A DNA stretch of 18,348 nucleotides from CAZWCX01 sp964632945. Lineage in GTDB: Bacteria > Planctomycetota > MHYJ01 > WSZJ01 > CAZWCX01. Made by a program: the position numbers and the translations under genes. This document shows, in pieces, positions 14,233 through 18,348 of this stretch. The notes under the pieces are model-generated. The model made no database searches. It was given only the letters and a program-made list of their open reading frames with translations, and was not told the DNA's origin. The stretch is from contig CAZWCX010000135.1 in assembly GCA_964632945.1 (NCBI GenBank), positions 1 through 18,348 on the forward strand, written 5' to 3'. Position 1 is the first letter of the stretch, and the number at the start of each line of letters is the position of its first letter.

Positions 14233-17142
14233 TCAGCGACGAATCCGGGCCTTCAGTCGCTGGATGCGGATGCGCAGGCGGGGTTCCAGCGAGGGCTGCG
14301 CCTGGATCGCCGCCTCGAAGTACTCCACCGCCCGGCGCAGTTCTGCGTCCGCGTCCGCGCCGCTCCCCTTGGCCTGGGCGAGACCCTCGCAACACACGCC
14401 CATCAACTCCAGTGTGCGTCCGCCGAGCGGGTGGAGGGCGTGCGCCTTCTCCCCGGCCTCCAGCGCGGCCAGGTATGGCGCGTTCGCATCCCTTCCCTGG
14501 TCTGCCCGTGTTCCCGCGAGCAGTTGGTTGGCGCGCAGCAGGGTGCGCCACGCGTCGTAGTGCGCGGGATTCAGGCGCACCGATTCGTTCAGGTCGGAGA
14601 CCGCCTCCTCCAGCCACTTCGGCCCCTCGTCGCCGCGCGATCGGACCAGCAACGCGCCCCAGATCGCCTTCGCGTATCCGCGCCGGTGCCATGCCGTGCT
14701 CGCGTTCCGGCTCATCGAGACGGCGCGGTCCAGATCGCTCATGGCATCCTGGACCCGCGCCGGCGCTCGCGTGCGGAGGTCGCCGGCCCGGCCCTCGAGA
14801 AGAGCGTAGCCGAGGCGCGCGATGCCCCGCCAGATCCACGCCTCCGGGTCCTCCGGCTCCCGCTGGACCGCGTCGTCCAGGTCGCGCAGCGCCTGCTCGA
14901 GCCGGGGCAGGTCCTCGCGCCGGCGACCGCCGGTCATCAGGGCGCGCGTCGCCGTGGCAATGCCGCGCCAAAGCAGCGCGCTGGAATCCCCGGGGGCGAG
15001 GGTCAGGGCCGCATCGAGATCGCGCAGGGCGGCGGTGAACCGGTCGCTGTCGTCTTCGCGATCCGCGGCTTCGTGCCGCGCCCACGCCGTCTGGACGATT
15101 CCGCGCCAGACCAGCACCGACACGTCGACGGCTTCCGGAGCCGCGGCCTCCAGGGTCGCGAGCGCCTCGCCGAAGAACCCGGCCGGGTCCTGGCCGCGGG
15201 TGGATCGATCCATCCCCGCCACGAACAGCGCGATCGCCAGACGGAGCCGGATCTCCAGTCCCGCCGGCCCGGTCTCGATCGCGGCCTTGTGGTCGGCGAT
15301 CGAGGAAGCCAGCCGCGCGGCCGCCGCGGGCTCGCCGCGCTGGGCCAATTCGTGCCCCCAGGCGAGGTTCGCGAAGGCCCGCCCTTCGAGAAAGGGGGCG
15401 AAACCGCGGTCGCGCTCGACCCCGCGCGTCCACACCGCCACGGACTCTTCCCAACGTTCGTCGTGGAGTTCGACGGTCGCCAGCGCGGCGACCGCCTCCT
15501 CGAGATCCGGCGCCTCCTCCACCGCCTGGCGCAGGTACAGGCGCGCGGTGGGGGAGTCCCCGGTCAGCCAGGCAAGCAGTCCCTCAGCGGCGGCCATGCG
15601 GCCCGATCCCAGCCGTTCGGCGGCCCCCGCGCCGAGTCGGCGCAGCTCGCCGAGGTCGGCCTCGAGCCCCGCGAGCAGGTTCCGGGCCTCCTCGTCCTGC
15701 GCCGCCGCTTTTCGCGCCTCCTCCAGCGCCCGGCCCGTCGGCGCGTCGCGCCAGCTCCAGCGGCGCAACGCCGCCAAACGGCGCTCGTAGGCGGCTGCCG
15801 CCAGCGCGATCCGCTCGTACCGCGCCCCGGCGTGCCCGGGCTCCTTCGCGAGCGCCGTATCCTGCGCCTGCCGCGCCGCCTCGGGATTCATCATCGCCCG
15901 GTGCATCCGGCCGAGGATGTAGTGCGGCTCCCCGCGTTCGGGGAATTCCCGTATCGCCTCCCGGCACGACGACTCGGTCTCGTCGGCGAACCGCCGCATC
16001 TCCGTAAGGCTCCCCGCCCGCCGCAGCGCCAAGAGCGCCTCCAGCGCCGTCTCCGTGCGTCGGCGCAACTGCTCGAGCGCCTGGGCCTCCCGCGAGCGGA
16101 GCAAGGGAAGCCCCACCGCCGTGACCACCATCAGCCCGAGCGCCCCGGCCAGGGCCGCGGCAACCAGCGCCCGACGTTGGATCAAGACCCCGCGCAGGCG
16201 ACGCGTCATCCCTGGCGGGCGCGCCCGGGTCGGCCGGCCGAAGCGCGCCCGCGCCAGGTCGTCGGCAAAGCCGGCCGCCGTCTCGTATCGCCGCGCCGGG
16301 TCCTTCTCGAGCGCCTTGGCGCACACTGCTGCGAGCGCCGGATGGACCGTGGGAACCCGCTTGGACAGCGGTTCCGGCTCTTCCTGCAGGATGCGACCAT
16401 ACAGTTCCGCCGCACTCCGCCCGTCGAAGGGCGGACTCCCGGAGACCGCCTCGTACAGCATCACCCCCAGCGCATAGACGTCCGTGTGCGGTCCCACCCG
16501 GGCGCTTTCGCCCCGCACCTGCTCCGGCGCCATGTATTGCGGCGTCCCCAACACCGCCTGCGAGGCGGTCAGTTTGGTGCGGAAGTCCTCCCCGTACGCG
16601 AGCCCGAAATCGACCAGCTGCACGTGCCCCTTCTCGTCAACCAGGACGTTGCCGGGCTTGAGATCACGGTGGATGACCCCGCGTTCGTGCGCATGCGCAA
16701 CCGCCCGCGCCACGTCTTCCAACAGGCGCAGCACGCCTTCCTCCGCCACCTCTCCCGCGGCGAGCACCTGCGCCAGCGTGCGGCCGCGAACAAACTCCAT
16801 CGCAATGTAGTGAATCGGCGATCCCGCCTCGTCCCGGGCCGTCCCCACCTCGTGGACGCCGACGATGTGCGGATGGCGCAGCGCGGCGATGATCTTGGCC
16901 TCGCGGAGCAGGCGCGAGATCAACTGGGGGTGGGCGTCGGCCTCGCGCACGACCTTGAGCGCAACCGTGCGGCGCAGGTCCGGGTCCTCGGCCTCGTACA
17001 CGATCGCCATGCCCCCGCGTCCGACCTCGCGAAGGATCCGGTACCGGCCGATCCGCCCCTCGCCCGCAGCCCCCGCGGGCGCGCCGGGGTCGTCCGAGAC
17101 CAGATCGCGCAGACGGTCGAATCCTTCCGGGGTGATGTGCAT
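14233..17142 (-). CDS. Ser/Thr protein kinase with TM segment and extracytoplasmic TPR-like repeats
   Basis: 969 residues from ATG 17142. Kinase domain about 34-295: glycine loop GRGGMA (41-46; the last Gly is Ala), Lys63, HRDLKPGN with Asp160, DFG at 178-180 and APE at 195-197. One transmembrane helix (about 326-347; LVAAALAGALGLMVVTAVGL) follows a basic stretch, so the kinase is expected inside and the C-terminal 620 residues outside. That part is helical with many TPR-like units (ALRDLDAALTLAPGDSSALLWRG, broken here as an example of one unit; DLDDAVQREPEDPEAWIWRG; DLNESVRLNPAHYDAW), which bind peptides or proteins in related folds. ATG 17142 has GGAG 10 nt upstream; ATG 17178 would add 12 residues without a good site. 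The part just after the membrane matches the kinase at the left end (RAEPRWHLGR against RGEPHYILGR), so the two are paralogues. It is divergent from the heptad-repeat protein gene. Confidence 0.94.
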   Translation of the reverse strand: MHITPEGFDRLRDLVSDDPGAPAGAAGEGRIGRYRILREVGRGGMAIVYEAEDPDLRRTVALKVVREADAHPQLISRLLREAKIIAALRHPHIVGVHEVGTARDEAGSPIHYIAMEFVRGRTLAQVLAAGEVAEEGVLRLLEDVARAVAHAHERGVIHRDLKPGNVLVDEKGHVQLVDFGLAYGEDFRTKLTASQAVLGTPQYMAPEQVRGESARVGPHTDVYALGVMLYEAVSGSPPFDGRSAAELYGRILQEEPEPLSKRVPTVHPALAAVCAKALEKDPARRYETAAGFADDLARARFGRPTRARPPGMTRRLRGVLIQRRALVAAALAGALGLMVVTAVGLPLLRSREAQALEQLRRRTETALEALLALRRAGSLTEMRRFADETESSCREAIREFPERGEPHYILGRMHRAMMNPEAARQAQDTALAKEPGHAGARYERIALAAAAYERRLAALRRWSWRDAPTGRALEEARKAAAQDEEARNLLAGLEADLGELRRLGAGAAERLGSGRMAAAEGLLAWLTGDSPTARLYLRQAVEEAPDLEEAVAALATVELHDERWEESVAVWTRGVERDRGFAPFLEGRAFANLAWGHELAQRGEPAAAARLASSIADHKAAIETGPAGLEIRLRLAIALFVAGMDRSTRGQDPAGFFGEALATLEAAAPEAVDVSVLVWRGIVQTAWARHEAADREDDSDRFTAALRDLDAALTLAPGDSSALLWRGIATATRALMTGGRRREDLPRLEQALRDLDDAVQREPEDPEAWIWRGIARLGYALLEGRAGDLRTRAPARVQDAMSDLDRAVSMSRNASTAWHRRGYAKAIWGALLVRSRGDEGPKWLEEAVSDLNESVRLNPAHYDAWRTLLRANQLLAGTRADQGRDANAPYLAALEAGEKAHALHPLGGRTLELMGVCCEGLAQAKGSGADADAELRRAVEYFEAAIQAQPSLEPRLRIRIQRLKARIRR

Positions 17143-17362
17143 CGGATGCGGGCTCCGGTGGGGGACGAACGCTCCCATCCTACGTCCGCCGGGGGCCGCC
17201 GGAAAGGGGATTCCGGGCGCCGCGCAGGTCCGTCGGACTTGCCCTGGCCGGACGCGCCCACGGGCGCCGTTCGCGATCGAGCGGGGAAAAATCTCCCGGC
17301 CGGGGGGTCAGCGACCCCGAGTCTGGCGGGGTGTTTCTTCGCAAATCACCGCCATTTCATGC

Positions 17363-17399
17363 TTTACACATTTTCCAGAAAAAGCGGTTTTTCCATAAT
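17363..17399 (+). promoter_or_regulatory. AT-rich promoter region of the heptad-repeat protein gene
   Basis: TTTACA (17363-17368) resembles a -35 and CATAAT (17394-17399) a -10, each 5 of 6, but they are 25 bp apart. The properly spaced -35 for CATAAT would be TTTTCC (17371-17376), a weak match. Between them a perfect inverted repeat, GAAAAA (17378-17383) and TTTTTC (17388-17393), with a 4-nt centre, may be a regulator site. Leader about 95 nt. Confidence 0.4.
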
Positions 17400-17486
17400 G
17401 GACCGCCCGGCCGGGTGCAGATCGGAGAGTGTGAAGGCAACCGAACCTACGATGGTGCGCAACATGACCCGAGAACCCGAGGGGAA

Positions 17487-17492
17487 AAGGAG
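17487..17492 (+). promoter_or_regulatory. Ribosome binding site deciding the start of the heptad-repeat gene
   Basis: AAGGAG ends 7 nt before ATG 17500. In-frame ATGs upstream (17398, 17452, 17464) lack such a site and would bury the signal peptide. Confidence 0.7.
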
Positions 17493-17499
17493 TGAGGAG

Positions 17500-18297
17500 A
17501 TGAGCCACGTGAGGATGAGCCGTTGGATCCTGGCGGTCCCGTTGGCGGGCGCCCTGGCCCTGGGAACGACCGTGAACGCCGACGAGGCGAGCGACGAGGC
17601 GGGGGCGGCGGCGGAAGCATCGGCGCCGCGGCCCGTGGACAGCGACGGCGACGGACGGATCAGCCCCCGCGAGCGGATGGAGGCGTGGCGGCGCTTTCGC
17701 GATCGCCGCGAAGACCGGCGCGATCGGCGTGAGGACGTGCGCGACCGTCACGAGCAGGCGCATGATCGGCGCGAGGATGTCCGGGATGCGCGCGAGGACG
17801 TGAGGGACGCGGCGCATGACGGCGGTGCGCGGGATCGTCGGGAAGACGTGCTGGACCGCCGTGAGGACGTGCGCGACCGGCGCGAGGACGTTCGTGACCG
17901 GCGCGAGCAGGCGTTCGACCGCGCCGAGGATCGCTTCGACGAGCACCACGTCGGCGGCCCCGGCCGGGATCGCGCGGAAGACGTTCTCGATCACCGCGAA
18001 GACCGGCGTGATCGGCGCGAGGACGTGCGGGATCGTCGCGAGGACGTGCGCGACCGGATCGAGGATCGGCACGACCGGCGCGAGGACGTTCGGGATGCCG
18101 CGCACGACGGCGGCCGGCGCGATCAGGCCGAAGATCGTCGCGACCGGGCGGAGGATGCGCGGGACCGGCACGAGGACCGGCACGACCGGCGCGAAGACGT
18201 CCGGGACGGGCGCGAAGATCATCGGGACCGGGCCGAGAACCGCCGCGATCGGCGGCATGGTCCTTCCCGCGGCGGTCGCGGCGGCGGCCGGCGCTAA
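17500..18297 (+). CDS. Secreted protein with one EF-hand and 22 Arg/Asp/Glu-rich heptad repeats
   Basis: 265 residues; I know no named family for it. A signal peptide covers 1-27 (basic start, LAVPLAGALALGTTVNA, cleavage before DEA). An acidic, Ala-rich linker leads to one canonical EF-hand loop at 47-58 (DSDGDGRISPRE; ligands 47, 49, 51, 58). Residues 67-248 are 22 seven-residue units with consensus R-D-R-R-E-D-V, in blocks of 5, 5, 6 and 6 separated by three spacers with His and Gly-Gly (RDAAHDGGA, FDEHHVGGPG, RDAAHDGGR). The end (249-265) is Gly/Arg-rich. There is only about one hydrophobic residue per heptad, so a charged single helix or polyampholyte is more likely than a classical coiled coil. 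No Cys, no membrane anchor. The gene is followed directly by a strong hairpin. Possible roles (inference): calcium-responsive matrix, envelope or anion/nucleic-acid binding protein. Confidence 0.87.
   Translation: MSHVRMSRWILAVPLAGALALGTTVNADEASDEAGAAAEASAPRPVDSDGDGRISPRERMEAWRRFRDRREDRRDRREDVRDRHEQAHDRREDVRDAREDVRDAAHDGGARDRREDVLDRREDVRDRREDVRDRREQAFDRAEDRFDEHHVGGPGRDRAEDVLDHREDRRDRREDVRDRREDVRDRIEDRHDRREDVRDAAHDGGRRDQAEDRRDRAEDARDRHEDRHDRREDVRDGREDHRDRAENRRDRRHGPSRGGRGGGRR
17698..18243 (+). repeat. In-frame 21-bp (7-residue) repeat array, 22 units in four blocks
   Basis: Units follow the pattern (R/H/L/F)-D-R-(R/A/H)-E-D-(V/R/A). Blocks: 17698-17802 (5 units), 17830-17934 (5), 17965-18090 (6), 18118-18243 (6). 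Spacers: 17803-17829, 17935-17964 and 18091-18117. Codons vary between units (CGC/CGG/CGT, GAC/GAT, GAG/GAA), so protein sequence is conserved more than DNA, which indicates selection on the peptide. Confidence 0.92.
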
Positions 18298-18299
18298 CC

Positions 18300-18343
18300 C
18301 GGATTATTCATGAAGCCGCGCCAGCGGCTTCGTGAAAAATCCG
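18300..18343 (+). terminator. Long near-perfect hairpin after the heptad-repeat gene
   Basis: TTCATGAAGCCGC (18307-18319), loop GCCA, and GCGGCTTCGTGAA (18324-18336) pair over 13 bp with one G-T wobble. After one A-A mismatch the stem continues with CGGATT (18300-18305) and AATCCG (18338-18343). It begins 3 nt past the stop codon. The window ends 5 bases later, so a T-tract cannot be judged. Read as a terminator, possibly working on both strands. Confidence 0.7.
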
Positions 18344-18348
18344 CCCGC

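Larger units (their letters stand above)
17143..17499. other. Divergent intergenic region between kinase and heptad-repeat genes
   Basis: 357 bp. 17143-17325 is GC-rich and holds no convincing minus-strand promoter. 17330-17400 is an AT-rich island with promoter-like and inverted-repeat elements listed separately. 17401-17499 is probable leader ending in a strong ribosome binding site. The open frame through this region is not supported as coding upstream of 17500. Confidence 0.55.

Noticed and set aside
17698..18243. Repeat array considered as a CRISPR or satellite
   Set aside because: The 21-bp period is in frame, units vary synonymously and there are no unique spacers of constant length, so it is a coding repeat.
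17308..18258. Minus-strand frame with regular Val/Ile/Pro repeats resembling a solenoid
   Set aside because: It is the antisense reading of the 21-bp heptad array. The plus-strand protein has signal peptide, EF-hand and ribosome binding site.
14101..18297. 1398-codon open frame on the plus strand
   Set aside because: Its first 1130 codons are antisense to the intact kinase gene. Only the part from ATG 17500, with signal peptide and ribosome binding site, is coding. Long chance frames are expected at this GC content.

Overview
The window is very GC-rich and densely coded, and holds twelve protein genes, one of them cut off by the left edge. No rRNA, tRNA, CRISPR array, insertion sequence or phage gene was seen. 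The content suggests a high-GC member of the Planctomycetota. It has three large Hanks-type Ser/Thr kinases, two of them with a membrane segment followed by TPR-like repeats; secreted EF-hand proteins of low complexity; and an M28 peptidase whose C-terminal domain resembles the planctomycete TIGR03067 family. The phylum is an inference from gene families. Myxococcota or Acidobacteriota are less likely alternatives.

Layout. 1-3550 (minus): a putative secreted protein of unknown function, followed after a 14-bp gap by a kinase-TM-TPR gene that leaves the window. 3748-5079 (minus): a CNNM/HlyC-type membrane protein (DUF21, CBS pair, CorC/HlyC domain). 5361-5831 (minus): a small SET-domain protein with a complete post-SET zinc site. 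Divergent from it, across an AT-rich dyad-containing promoter region, is 6127-7629 (plus): an unusual fusion of an excisionase/MerR-like helix-turn-helix with a GspE/PilB-type ATPase. 7697-9829 (minus): a soluble kinase with an N-terminal zinc ribbon and a long C-terminal coiled coil. 9913-11559 (minus): a secreted M28 peptidase. 11744-12214 (plus): a Tsr3-like (DUF367) protein, a family best known from archaea and eukaryotes. 12358-13101 (plus): a secreted EF-hand protein with a Lys/His/Asp/Glu tail, followed by a strong hairpin. 13383-14141 (plus): an MBL-fold hydrolase with a good sigma-70-like promoter. 14233-17142 (minus): a second kinase-TM-TPR gene, paralogous to the first. 17500-18297 (plus): a secreted protein with one EF-hand and 22 charged heptads in blocks of 5, 5, 6 and 6, followed by a long near-perfect hairpin.

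How the genes may work together. Signalling dominates. The two kinase-TM-TPR proteins look like transmembrane sensors with a cytoplasmic kinase and a TPR part on the other side of the membrane. One sits directly after a secreted protein in an apparent operon, and the other is divergent from the secreted heptad/EF-hand protein, so these secreted proteins may be ligands, partners or co-regulated envelope components (inference). The remaining genes look like independent units. The most unusual items are the heptad protein, the HTH-ATPase fusion, the bacterial Tsr3-like gene and the SET protein with a complete zinc site.
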